64,000 nt of DNA from Glaciecola petra. Lineage in GTDB: Bacteria > Pseudomonadota > Gammaproteobacteria > Enterobacterales > Alteromonadaceae. Positions 15,040-24,032 of the stretch are shown here, one piece after another. The DNA lies in NCBI RefSeq assembly GCF_031846345.1, contig NZ_JAVRHX010000008.1:1-64000 (forward strand), read 5' to 3'. The position numbers and the translations under genes are program-made. The notes under the pieces are model-generated. The model was not told the DNA's origin and searched no databases. It saw nothing but the letters and a program-made list of their open reading frames with translations. How positions within the stretch are numbered: the stretch's first letter is position 1; every line of letters starts with the position of its first letter.

Positions 15040-17220
15040 ATGATAAAGATGGATTTTAAGCAAGATCACAAATATATCGACCTTGGTAGGGTTAACCTGT
15101 CAAATAAAGAGCATTTGCCTTTTTTTGCGTTGCGTACATTTTTATATGGCATTAATTTTGGCCTGTTAGGCGCAATGACAAATGCTTTTTTGCACATCAG
15201 CTTTTTCGGTAATTTCACCTTATTCCTTGGCCAACTTTTTGTTCTTTTTTGTTTAGTCACTAAAGGATTGAATGCTGCAATCATTACCGTAATATTCACC
15301 TCCGTTAGTGCCGCAATATATGCTAATGATCCTTATTTAGTTGTGATTTTTTCATTAGAAATGATTGTTGTGCATGTATTAATGCGAAAAGGTTTTTTTC
15401 TGTTTCAGTCAGCAATGTCATATTGGCTGCTCATTGGAATCCCTTTGCTATTAGTGTTACATGCCTTGACGTCATTCGCGTCTGCTGAAGAACTTTTCAT
15501 AAATGGTGTTACCCGGGCGATTAATGGCTTGATTATAGTGTCTGTCGTTGCAATCGGCAGTTGGTTTTTACCGTCTGATTACACCTACAGAAAGTATGTA
15601 TCCAAGCCGCCCAAATTAGCGTCACTGATTTTTTCACTTTGCATGCTTACTGTTACCCTACCGGCCATGGTTATCGCATTATTTTTTATTTATCAATCCA
15701 CTGGCCACAACGAACAAAACATTGCCCGCAACTTAAAGTCTGTAGCGGAACAAACAACTACGATGATAGATGTCGAATTTGCTAGACATATCAATGGGTT
15801 AAATACGGTCGCGAATTATCTTGAAACTCACCCGAATGCTGAATCACAAACACTGTTAGATGCAATTTATAATAATTATCCACTTTTTACTTCTGTAATT
15901 ATCACCAATAAAGACGGTATCGTCACAAAAGCCTCACCCAACATGTACTCGCAAATGCTTAATAATCTAAACTCGCCAAATGTGCGCGACAGAGACTATT
16001 TTAAACAAACAAAAAACACAATGGAGCCATTTGTTTCAGAAGCGTTTATTGGAAGAGGCTTTGGAAACAATCTCATCCTTAGCCTTTCTGTGCCAATGTC
16101 GGTAAATGGAAATTTTAACGGAATTGTTCAAGGGGCAATCAAGCTTGATGAATTTTCAGACTATAATGAGAGTTCTCGCCCAGAAGATATTCAATTTATT
16201 ATGTCCGATAAAAACGGTCGAATCCTGAGTAAAAGTAATGACTTGTATTACCCTATCTTGTCAAATTTTGATTATGAAGTGCATATTGATCCCTTAATAA
16301 GGCAGCTAGATGTAATGAAGTTCCAACAAGAAACTTTTATTTATGCGCAAGCTGAAGCAGCTAATGAATGGCAAATAACGGTTCTTTCTTCACCTAAAAC
16401 AGTTACATCGATGATCGTTAACTATTTCTTTGTGTTCGTTGTTGGTATTTTTGTTGTACTGCTTGGATTTGCATTAGTAGCCAAAGCGCTTTCACGAAAA
16501 ATCACAAAACCACTAGTCGATATTACCGAGCATTTTCCAGATAAAGAGTTTCATCCTCAAATTATCAAGGAGTCTCATGTTAGCTCTGAAATGGTCAAAC
16601 TCACGCGTAAGTTAATAGATTCTCATGAAGTTATGTCAAATTTTCAAGAACAGTTATCAGAACAAGTTAATAATAAAACTAAACAACTAAAACAATTAAA
16701 TAGAGAGCTCTATTCGATTGCCCAAAAAGATTCTCTAACTCAATTGCTAAACCGTGCGGGCTTTAACCGGCTAGCCCTTACTTCATATCGAAACTGTATT
16801 CGTAATAGCATCAAAATGTCCCTGATTTTAATTGACATCGATCACTTCAAAAACATTAATGATACTCACGGCCACCCTTTTGGCGATAAGTGCATTATCG
16901 CAGTGGCTAAAGTGATTCAAAAATACTGCAAGCGAGATACCGATATTATTGGTCGTTATGGTGGTGAAGAGTTCATTATCATGATAGTGGGTGGCGAAAT
17001 AGAAGAACACACGCAGCGAATCGAGTTAATAAAAAACGAGATTCAAAATTTACGCTTCAAAAATAACAAAGAAGTGTCTAGTATGACGATAAGTGCCGGA
17101 GTTTGTAGTCTCGACAATAATTTTTCAATTGATTATGAAGACGTTCTTGAGCTCGCTGACAATCAACTTTATCTCAGCAAGCGTGGAGGTCGAAATAAAA
17201 TAAGTGTAGTGAGTAAGTAG
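15040..17220 (+). CDS. membrane sensor diguanylate cyclase (GGDEF), first of a tandem pair
   Basis: This is a cyclase expected to make c-di-GMP from two GTP. The N-terminal ~180 residues form about six membrane segments, followed by another membrane helix, a periplasmic dCACHE-like sensor region (about residues 200-440), a second helix and a coiled coil (NKTKQLKQLNRELY). The C-terminal GGDEF domain has the active-site motif GGEEF (about 641-645 from this start) and an intact inhibitory I-site RDTD five residues before it, so product feedback is likely. The start is uncertain: the frame opens at a TTG at 14962, but the ATGs at 15040 or 15049 are more plausible. It is a clear paralogue of the next gene, 39 nt downstream. 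Confidence 0.88.
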   Translation: MIKMDFKQDHKYIDLGRVNLSNKEHLPFFALRTFLYGINFGLLGAMTNAFLHISFFGNFTLFLGQLFVLFCLVTKGLNAAIITVIFTSVSAAIYANDPYLVVIFSLEMIVVHVLMRKGFFLFQSAMSYWLLIGIPLLLVLHALTSFASAEELFINGVTRAINGLIIVSVVAIGSWFLPSDYTYRKYVSKPPKLASLIFSLCMLTVTLPAMVIALFFIYQSTGHNEQNIARNLKSVAEQTTTMIDVEFARHINGLNTVANYLETHPNAESQTLLDAIYNNYPLFTSVIITNKDGIVTKASPNMYSQMLNNLNSPNVRDRDYFKQTKNTMEPFVSEAFIGRGFGNNLILSLSVPMSVNGNFNGIVQGAIKLDEFSDYNESSRPEDIQFIMSDKNGRILSKSNDLYYPILSNFDYEVHIDPLIRQLDVMKFQQETFIYAQAEAANEWQITVLSSPKTVTSMIVNYFFVFVVGIFVVLLGFALVAKALSRKITKPLVDITEHFPDKEFHPQIIKESHVSSEMVKLTRKLIDSHEVMSNFQEQLSEQVNNKTKQLKQLNRELYSIAQKDSLTQLLNRAGFNRLALTSYRNCIRNSIKMSLILIDIDHFKNINDTHGHPFGDKCIIAVAKVIQKYCKRDTDIIGRYGGEEFIIMIVGGEIEEHTQRIELIKNEIQNLRFKNNKEVSSMTISAGVCSLDNNFSIDYEDVLELADNQLYLSKRGGRNKISVVSK

Positions 17221-17259
17221 CTCACTAATTTCCAAAAATATTTTGAGACATAAAGACAG

Positions 17260-19389
17260 ATGACCGACGTAAAACCTTCCTTTCTTGAATCTGTCCAACT
17301 TACTTTGTTGTTGTCCGTACTTGCGATTAGCGTGAACTTTTTTGTTCAAATTAATATTGTCGGCGATTTTCTTCTATTTTTTGGTTCGTTATTTGTATTT
17401 GTTGGCATGGCACTGCTGCCTTTTCGCTATGTGCTAGTCATTGCCGTTTCGTGCCTGTTCTCACAAGTCATGTCAGGGCAACCCTGGCCGATGGGTCTTC
17501 TGTTCCTAATTGAAGTTTTTATAATAGCCATATTGCGGCACCGAGTATTGTTCATCTTACTCGCTTCTATTTTATATTGGATAACGATTGGTATACCCAC
17601 GCTATGGTTTTTTAGCTACTTTAATGCTGCTGATCTTCAAGGAAGTAGCCTAATTATTACATTGCAGTATTGTTTTAATGGTTTGCTTAATGCTGCATTC
17701 GCATCCACAATATTTGCTTGTTTACCTAACAAATGGCTCGTTTCTAGGGTGCCTAAACAGCATCGTTTATCAAGTAATATTTTTGCCCTTTGTGCGTCAA
17801 TACTTGTTTCACCTTTGCTCATATTGTCTTTTTTATTTATTGGCCAGAATGTTCAACAAACAGAAAATAATTTAGACGACGCTATAAAGAATAAATCAGC
17901 ATTTATAGGACAACTTACATCTGAGTTCATACTGAAATATCAATCTGTTGTGGAAAATTTAGCGAATGTAATATCCGCCGATGTAGAAGAAAAAATATAT
18001 CAAGACTTGATGGTGAAAATGCAAGTGGAAAACCCAATGTTTTTCAATTTAACAACCGTCAATAAATTTGGCCGTTTAGATTTTTTTGCCCCAACTAAAT
18101 ATATTCAGCAGATTAGAGCTTTGCCCGATGCACAGCAATATGTCCGTGATCGACTGTATTATTCTGAAACGAAACGTAATTTGAATGTTTATATTTCAGA
18201 TGCGATTTTAAGCAGAGGTGTTGTCGAAGCGCCCATGATTTCAGTTGCCGCGCCTATTTTGAGCCAAGGTATGTTTAATGGCATTCTCTACGGCGCGATA
18301 AATTTAAATGGAATAAATGACTTTGATGAACAAATATCCCAAGCAAGGGAAGAAATGTTGGTTATTATTACCGACGCAAAAAACACTATTGTATATTCGT
18401 CGGAACAAGAGATTTATAAAGCGCTAACCCCTCTCTATTTTGATATCGCTGACAGTCGTGTATTGAGAGACTTAGATATCATGCAATTAAATGGAAAAAT
18501 ATACGCTTATAATAAAATCACCACTAGTTATGGCTGGAACGTTTATTTGCTTGAAGACGCTCAAAAAATAAGTCTTGGGTTGAGGGATCAATTTATCATA
18601 GTCGGCTTAGGGCTGTTGATCGTTATATCCGTCTTTCTAGTGCTTGCTTACAATCTGTCGAAACGCATCACAGCGCCGCTTATTGCACTGTTACAAGATG
18701 AAAAAAGTGTGACCAACGACATGCTCGCTGGGAAAGATACAAGTCAAGAAATATCTGATATGGCAAAAAAGTTAAAGCGTTCTTCATACTTGGTCAAAAC
18801 ATTTGAAAGCCGCCTCAAAATGCAGGTAGAAGAGAAAACAGAACAACTAGAACAACTTAATTTACAACTCGCTGCTCAAGCTAGGGAGGATGGTCTTACA
18901 TCCTTATACAATAGGTCTGGATTCAATGAATTAGCAATTAATGCTATCAAAACAAGTTATCGTTTGAATCAAGCTTTCAGTATCATCTTGCTCGACTTAG
19001 ATAATTTTAAAAGTATCAATGACACACATGGTCATTTAATTGGTGATGAGTGCCTTATTGCTTTTGCAAATTTAATGCAAAACCACTGTAAACGAGAAAC
19101 CGATATCATTGGCCGATATGGTGGTGAGGAATTTATTATTTTTATGTCGGGAAGTGATATCGAATCACAACACCACATCATTAATGACATTCATAAAAAA
19201 GTACACTTTTTAGAAATATTCAATGAGAGCAATAATAAGAAGGTAAAATTCACAGTGAGTGCTGGTGTATGTACTGTAATGTCAGGTGTTGGTCTCGAAT
19301 TACCTGAATTAATTAATATTGCTGACGACGAACTGTATAAGTGCAAACGAAATGGGCGGGACAGAGTCTCAATTAGCACCATCGGCTAA
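17260..19389 (+). CDS. membrane sensor diguanylate cyclase (GGDEF), second of a tandem pair
   Basis: This 709-residue protein has the same architecture as its upstream neighbour. It has a multi-span N-terminal membrane region (about residues 1-185), a periplasmic CACHE-like sensor between two helices (about 205-450), a coiled coil (EEKTEQLEQLNLQL) and a GGDEF domain with GGEEF at 621-625. The I-site RETD lies five residues upstream, so feedback inhibition is expected. The cyclase domains of the two proteins are very similar (DIIGRYGGEEFII in both), while the sensor halves diverge. That suggests gene duplication followed by change in ligand. The ligand is unknown. Confidence 0.9.
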   Translation: MTDVKPSFLESVQLTLLLSVLAISVNFFVQINIVGDFLLFFGSLFVFVGMALLPFRYVLVIAVSCLFSQVMSGQPWPMGLLFLIEVFIIAILRHRVLFILLASILYWITIGIPTLWFFSYFNAADLQGSSLIITLQYCFNGLLNAAFASTIFACLPNKWLVSRVPKQHRLSSNIFALCASILVSPLLILSFLFIGQNVQQTENNLDDAIKNKSAFIGQLTSEFILKYQSVVENLANVISADVEEKIYQDLMVKMQVENPMFFNLTTVNKFGRLDFFAPTKYIQQIRALPDAQQYVRDRLYYSETKRNLNVYISDAILSRGVVEAPMISVAAPILSQGMFNGILYGAINLNGINDFDEQISQAREEMLVIITDAKNTIVYSSEQEIYKALTPLYFDIADSRVLRDLDIMQLNGKIYAYNKITTSYGWNVYLLEDAQKISLGLRDQFIIVGLGLLIVISVFLVLAYNLSKRITAPLIALLQDEKSVTNDMLAGKDTSQEISDMAKKLKRSSYLVKTFESRLKMQVEEKTEQLEQLNLQLAAQAREDGLTSLYNRSGFNELAINAIKTSYRLNQAFSIILLDLDNFKSINDTHGHLIGDECLIAFANLMQNHCKRETDIIGRYGGEEFIIFMSGSDIESQHHIINDIHKKVHFLEIFNESNNKKVKFTVSAGVCTVMSGVGLELPELINIADDELYKCKRNGRDRVSISTIG

Positions 19390-19469
19390 TAGCTTTTATT
19401 GGATAAAGTTTCGAATTAGGCTATACTCCGCGCGGTTTCAGGTTAGACTTTAAAGGACTTTTTGCTACT

Positions 19470-20384
19470 ATGAAAACACTGTTTTATTCAATTAATGGCA
19501 TTTTGTCTACTTGCTTTTATTTCTTGAATACCGTGTTTTGGTTTATCCCAATCATGGTCGCATCATTCTTTAAATTGATTCCTTTAAAACAATGGCAAAC
19601 CTGGATGTCTTCAATAGCTGATAAATCTGCTAGTGCTTGGATATCTGTCAATCGCATAAATCAAAACATTTTTTCAAGAACGCAATATACCTTGAGAAAA
19701 GACCCTTTGTTAGGTCCAAATAGTTGGTATTTAGTTATCGCGAATCATCAGTCTTGGGTCGACATATTAGTATTGCAGCGGGTTTTTAACCGAAAAATTC
19801 CATTTCTAAAGTTTTTCCTTAAACAGAATTTGATTTTTGTACCCTTTTTGGGCTTGGCCTGGTGGGGCCTAGATTTCCCATTTATGAAACGTTACAGTAA
19901 AGCCGCTATTGCAAAGGATCCATCTCTGAAAGGCAAAGATCTGGAAACGACTAAACGAGCCTGTCAAAAATATGAAAATAGCCCAGTTAGCATCATGAAC
20001 TTTGTCGAAGGAACCCGATTTAATAAGGATAAGGTAAACTCCACATACACCCAAAGACTCGCGTTGAAGCATACTCTAGCGCCAAAGACTGGTGGTATAG
20101 CCTATGTACTGAGTGCTATGGGAGATAGATTATCTAAACTCGTTGACGTTACTATTTTTTACCCTCAAGGAATCCCTAGTTATTGGGATTTTGTATGTGG
20201 TAAAGTAGAGAACATCGTTGTAGATATTAATGTAATAGATATCAACACCCTACTTAATGAAAAAACATTCTCTTCTCAATACTTCACTGAACCTGCACAG
20301 AAACAGATCTTTCAAGATTGGCTTAATACCATATGGAAGCAAAAAGACGACATGATCGAAGCAATACAGAAGGAAATATTGTGA
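19470..20384 (+). CDS. PlsC-type acyltransferase (YihG-like), first of a tandem pair
   Basis: This is a membrane-bound glycerolipid acyltransferase. The PlsC motifs are NHQSWVD (His93 and Asp98 form the HX4D catalytic pair), the FLKFFLKQNLIFVPFLGLAW block and NFVEGTRF (EGTR 180-183), which binds the phosphate of the acceptor. The protein starts with a hydrophobic segment (about residues 8-33). The length of 304 residues and the block GLDFPFMKRYSK fit the YihG/lysophosphatidic-acid-like subgroup. It probably remodels phospholipids, for example by adding polyunsaturated chains in related marine bacteria, but acceptor and donor are not determined here. It is coupled to the paralogue downstream through a GTGA overlap. 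Confidence 0.88.
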   Translation: MKTLFYSINGILSTCFYFLNTVFWFIPIMVASFFKLIPLKQWQTWMSSIADKSASAWISVNRINQNIFSRTQYTLRKDPLLGPNSWYLVIANHQSWVDILVLQRVFNRKIPFLKFFLKQNLIFVPFLGLAWWGLDFPFMKRYSKAAIAKDPSLKGKDLETTKRACQKYENSPVSIMNFVEGTRFNKDKVNSTYTQRLALKHTLAPKTGGIAYVLSAMGDRLSKLVDVTIFYPQGIPSYWDFVCGKVENIVVDINVIDINTLLNEKTFSSQYFTEPAQKQIFQDWLNTIWKQKDDMIEAIQKEIL

Positions 20385-21271
20385 AAATAAACTTGCTTCG
20401 ATCAATCTTTATTTTTCCTATTCATCTTGTATTACAACTCAGTAATATGGGGTTTTGGGGTGGTTTAATAATCATTTTTGGTTTAATTCGATTTCTATTG
20501 CCTATCAGAACAGTTAATAAAGCCTTACTCAAAGTGATGCATAGACTCTATTTTACGTTCGCTATTATTAGCGTAGCAATGATTAAAATATTTAATCGAA
20601 TAGAGATTAGAATTGATATTGACGAACCATTAAATAAACAAAAATGGTATTTAATTACTGCGAATCACATTAGTTACTTGGATATCATATTACTCATTGA
20701 TTTTTGTGCTCCCCGCATTCCTCCTCCCAAATTTTTCCTAAAAAAAGAACTAATATGGTTGCCTTTCGTTGGTTTAGCAGCATGGGCGATGGATATGCCT
20801 TTTATGCGCCGTTATAGTCAATCTTTTTTGCAAAAGCACCCACATTTGAAAGGCAAGGATATAGAAGCGACGCGCCGGTCTTGTGAAAAATTTGTTGATA
20901 CACCCACAACGGTTATCAATTTTGTAGAAGGCACAAGGTTTACACTACAAAAGCATGCTGAACGTAAGAGCCCCTATTCACATTTATTGAGACCGAAAGC
21001 TGGTGGTATCGCTTTTACCCTAACGGCAATGGGAGAGCTATTTAGTAATATCTTGGACATAACTATTGCTTATCCCAATACTCGCCACCCAATGATGGAT
21101 ATGTTGAGCGGCAGAATGACTACAATCATCATTGATGTAAAGACCATTGAGTTAAGCAACGAATTGATTGGTAATTATTTTGAAAATGAACACTTTAAAA
21201 ATAGTTTTCAAGTTTGGATAAACAAACTATGGCATGATAAAAACAAAAGAATGCAACAATGGATGAATTAA
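20381..21271 (+). CDS. PlsC-type acyltransferase (YihG-like), second of a tandem pair
   Basis: This is a paralogue of the preceding gene with the same motifs: NHISYLD (about His96/Asp101), FFLKKELIWLPFVGLA, AMDMPFMRRYS and NFVEGTRF (Glu about 183). It has two N-terminal hydrophobic segments. I choose the GTG at 20381 because it overlaps the upstream stop as GTGA and follows the ribosome-binding site AAGGAA. The longer frame from an ATG at 20333 would overlap the neighbour by 52 nt and add a highly charged, foreign-looking N-terminus. The product is about 296 residues. Two coupled but diverged acyltransferases suggest different acyl or head-group preference. Confidence 0.88.
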   Translation: MKINLLRSIFIFPIHLVLQLSNMGFWGGLIIIFGLIRFLLPIRTVNKALLKVMHRLYFTFAIISVAMIKIFNRIEIRIDIDEPLNKQKWYLITANHISYLDIILLIDFCAPRIPPPKFFLKKELIWLPFVGLAAWAMDMPFMRRYSQSFLQKHPHLKGKDIEATRRSCEKFVDTPTTVINFVEGTRFTLQKHAERKSPYSHLLRPKAGGIAFTLTAMGELFSNILDITIAYPNTRHPMMDMLSGRMTTIIIDVKTIELSNELIGNYFENEHFKNSFQVWINKLWHDKNKRMQQWMN

Positions 21272-21275
21272 ACAT

Positions 21276-22559
21276 ATGTTAATTAGTCACACTGAAGTTC
21301 AAACGATTTTGCTCGACGTATTATTATATATTGGCGTTAATATCGATATCGATTCAAAACTGTTTACTTTAGTTTCTTTAATTAGCATTCTTTTATTAGC
21401 TGTTTTGAGTTACCTAATTGTTCGTTTTATCCTCTTTTTTAAGGTCGCCAGACTAATTGCCCTGACTAAAAGTCAATGGGATGATCAATTAATGGAGCAT
21501 GGGGTTTTTAAAAGGTTATCTCACTTAGTCCCCGGCATCGTTATGTATAGCACTAAATCAGCTTTTTTCGATCCGGCTACACCTTATTTTGCAGCTATTT
21601 CGATATCAATAAGTCTGTATCTTATTATCACCGTGTTTCTTGTTATTCAAGCATCTCTCACTGCAGCAGAAGCAATATATAAGTTATCAGAATTAGCCAA
21701 AAAAGCCCCTATTACTGGCTTTGTCCAAGTTGCACGGTTGTTAGTTACCTTAGGGGTGATATTTATGATCATCTCACTACTACTAAACAAAAGCCCTATC
21801 TATTTATTGTCTGGTTTGACCGCAGTTGCCGCGGTTTTACTATTGATATTTAGAGATACAATACTCGGTTTTGTGGCGGGTATACAAATTGCTGCTAACC
21901 GCATGTTCAATACTGGTGATTGGATAGAAATACCTAAATATGGTGTCGACGGGGACATTACTCAAATCGGCCTAAATGTGGTTAAAGTGCAAAATTGGGA
22001 TAAGACAATCTCTACTATCCCTACTTATACTTTAATTTCTGACGCAGTAAAAAATTGGCGGGGAATGCAGGAGTCAGGTGGCCGAAGAATAAAAAGAGCG
22101 ATTAACATTGATATGCGTTCAATAAACTTTGCTAACAACGACATGTTGTCAAAATGGCGGAAGCTTAAGTTACTAAAAACCTATTTAGCTAAAAAAGAAA
22201 ATGAACTTGAGCAAGATGCCGAACGTTGTCAAAAGGAAGCAGAAGACCTCGTGAATTCTAGAAAGCTGACAAATATTGGGACATTTAGAGCCTACGTGAG
22301 CGCATATATTGGTGCGCACCCCGACATCAACAAAGAATTAACCTGCATGGTCAGGCAGTTAAAACCAAGTGAAATTGGCTTACCATTGGAAATTTATTGT
22401 TTTAGTGCCAACAAAGATTGGGTCGCCTATGAACATATACAATCAGAAATTTTTGACCATTTACTTGCGATACTACCAATGTTTGAATTACGCCCTTATC
22501 AACGAGTGACAAACGATAAAGGCCAAAACGTAGCGGTAACTCAGGATGAATATCGTTAG
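21276..22559 (+). CDS. MscS-family mechanosensitive channel (YbdG-like)
   Basis: This 427-residue protein has about five membrane segments. The pore-lining helix and start of the beta domain read AVLLLIFRDTILGFVAGIQIAANRMFNTGDWIEIPKYGVDG. The segments TTIP-like STIPTYTLISDAVKNWRGM and ESGGRRIKRAINID are typical of the E. coli YbdG subgroup, a channel of miniature conductance that responds to mild hypoosmotic shock. The cytoplasmic C-terminal part contains an extra helical insert (about 285-330). It starts 4 nt after the second acyltransferase gene, so the acyltransferase-channel genes are probably one operon, linking lipid make-up and membrane tension. Confidence 0.88.
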   Translation: MLISHTEVQTILLDVLLYIGVNIDIDSKLFTLVSLISILLLAVLSYLIVRFILFFKVARLIALTKSQWDDQLMEHGVFKRLSHLVPGIVMYSTKSAFFDPATPYFAAISISISLYLIITVFLVIQASLTAAEAIYKLSELAKKAPITGFVQVARLLVTLGVIFMIISLLLNKSPIYLLSGLTAVAAVLLLIFRDTILGFVAGIQIAANRMFNTGDWIEIPKYGVDGDITQIGLNVVKVQNWDKTISTIPTYTLISDAVKNWRGMQESGGRRIKRAINIDMRSINFANNDMLSKWRKLKLLKTYLAKKENELEQDAERCQKEAEDLVNSRKLTNIGTFRAYVSAYIGAHPDINKELTCMVRQLKPSEIGLPLEIYCFSANKDWVAYEHIQSEIFDHLLAILPMFELRPYQRVTNDKGQNVAVTQDEYR

Positions 22560-22602
22560 GCTTGACCGGCTAAATTACGCGCATATTGTTAAACACTCAA
22601 AA

Positions 22603-22803
22603 TTAACTAATGGCGTATGCTATTAATCCCATAATCGCTAGACTAGATACACCTAAAAACCCATACTCAATGCGTTCTTTTATTGCTTCAGCACCTGATT
22701 TGGTGCTGATAACGCCCATCACAATACAAGATAAGCCTAGAATTAATGTAAGCAACAGCCCAGCAAATAAAACTATGTTGCCTATTTCGATCAATATCGC
22801 CAT
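22603..22803 (-). CDS. small two-span membrane protein (66 aa), unknown function
   Basis: I do not recognise a family. The protein has two hydrophobic segments (about residues 7-33 and 47-65) around a charged cytoplasmic or periplasmic loop (STKSGAEAIKERIEYG). A GGAGAA ribosome-binding site lies nine nt before the ATG. It is divergent from the yggN-like gene and converges on the YbdG-like gene. The composition and good ribosome-binding site favour a real gene over the opposite-strand frame at nearly the same place. Confidence 0.65.
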   Translation of the reverse strand: MAILIEIGNIVLFAGLLLTLILGLSCIVMGVISTKSGAEAIKERIEYGFLGVSSLAIMGLIAYAIS

Positions 22804-22957
22804 GATATTCGCTTCTCCAAGATAAAAAATTATAACCCTACTTATTTGTCGACATTATGCCTTATTGTTTTATACAAACCTATGCTACTTAGGTATTTTG
22901 TAAGATTAATTTGGCCTAAATCAATAAATGACTGCTTAAAATAAGATAAATAATTCG
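22804..22957. other. intergenic DNA between divergent small membrane protein and yggN-like genes
   Basis: The gap between the two genes is 314 bp (22804-23117). Its right half holds the 17-bp activator site and the sigma-54 type promoter listed separately. In this left half I see only AT-rich DNA, with no gene, terminator or second sigma-54 element facing the minus strand. Confidence 0.5.
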
Positions 22958-22974
22958 TTAGTCAATTTGACCAA
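22958..22974. promoter_or_regulatory. 17-bp palindromic upstream activator site, copy 3
   Basis: TTAGTCAATTTGACCAA is an inverted repeat around its centre with 7 of 8 pairs matching. It lies 91 bp upstream of the sigma-54 type promoter at 23066-23081 and is closely similar to the sites at 7278-7294 and 6100-6116. Confidence 0.65.
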
Positions 22975-23065
22975 TTAGTCGCCAGCTTAATTAATAACTT
23001 CCGTAAGATTGACTCACATACTCACCATAAAAAACTAAGCTATTGATTTAAAATGAATTTATTTT

Positions 23066-23081
23066 TGGCATTGCGCTTGCT
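23066..23081 (+). promoter_or_regulatory. sigma-54 promoter of the yggN-like gene
   Basis: TGGCATTGCGCTTGCT matches TGGCAC-N5-TTGCW at all but one position, with correct GG-GC spacing. It ends 36 nt before the start codon at 23118. Confidence 0.75.
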
Positions 23082-23117
23082 TTATATAAACAATATTAAT
23101 ACCCATTAGGAGTCAAC

Positions 23118-23933
23118 ATGAGTCAGAAAAATATGATCACCCTTTCATTTATAACCGCAGTATCAATCGCACAAGCTGCATATACGCCGGCAGTTCTTGC
23201 TCACGATGGCTTTAGTACAGACTGCAATACAAATATAGAATCTGAGATGAATTTTGCTAACAACCAACTTACTGTTTGGACGCAAAACAAGCAAGCTATT
23301 ACATTCGATAAAGCCGGCTACATTAGTGTTGACGGAGAATCGCTAAATCTAAATGCATCGCAACAACAATTAGCTAAGCGCTATTTCCAAGATGTTGAAT
23401 CAGCCATACCCATGGTAGTTAATGTTACCGTTGAGGCTTTGGAAGTGACCAATATCGCTTTGACAGCAGCATTTACAGGTTTATTGGGTGAGGATAGTGA
23501 ATTACCTAGGATGATTGGTAGTAAACTAGAAGAAATTAGCACTGCAATTGAAGAGCATGTCTATCAAGATACAGACTCACTCACTTTTAATAGTACCTAC
23601 TTTGAACAAGACCTCGGGTTTGACGAAAATATTGATGAAGAGATTGAGGCTATTCAAGAAGAAATCATGTCAACAGCCATGGGAGAAGTATTCATGGCTC
23701 TAGGTAAAGCTATGATAAGTGGCGATACAGACTTTTCAAACTTTGAACAGCGAATGGAAAAACTAGGTGAAGAAATTGAAATCAAAGCAGAGGCGCTTGC
23801 TGAAGAGTTAGAAGAAACAGCTAAAGATTTATGTGAAACTCTGCAGCGCATTGATAACACTGAAAACGAACTTCAATCAATCAAGGGTCTTAAGGATCTT
23901 AATATGATAGAAACACATCAGCAAAAAGCATAA
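23118..23933 (+). CDS. yggN: YggN family (DUF2884) periplasmic protein
   Basis: This 271-residue protein has a signal peptide (cleavage near AVLAHDG, residue 28). The mature part is very acidic and matches the YggN/DUF2884 pattern: an early C-x-N segment with short beta-strands (TVWTQNKQAITFDKAGYISVDG), then a long helical C-terminal region (about residues 175-260) that is probably coiled-coil. The family's function is unknown; it is taken to act in the periplasm. The upstream sigma-54 promoter and 17-bp site tie it to the PspC operon in this genome and suggest induction by envelope stress. A strong terminator follows at 23988-24032. Confidence 0.85.
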   Translation: MSQKNMITLSFITAVSIAQAAYTPAVLAHDGFSTDCNTNIESEMNFANNQLTVWTQNKQAITFDKAGYISVDGESLNLNASQQQLAKRYFQDVESAIPMVVNVTVEALEVTNIALTAAFTGLLGEDSELPRMIGSKLEEISTAIEEHVYQDTDSLTFNSTYFEQDLGFDENIDEEIEAIQEEIMSTAMGEVFMALGKAMISGDTDFSNFEQRMEKLGEEIEIKAEALAEELEETAKDLCETLQRIDNTENELQSIKGLKDLNMIETHQQKA

Positions 23934-23987
23934 CAAAAGACATATCTTCTTTTTACAGAAGATGCTTATTGACCGATGAACAAAAAC

Positions 23988-24032
23988 AAGTGACACTGCG
24001 GCCAACTCAAAAATCGCAGAGTCACTTTTTTT
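23988..24032 (+). terminator. rho-independent terminator abutting the next start codon
   Basis: The arms AAGTGACACTGCG (23988-24000) and CGCAGAGTCACTT (24015-24027) pair almost fully over 13 positions, and a T-run follows to 24032. It ends the yggN transcript. The ATG of the next gene is the next base (24033). Confidence 0.85.
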
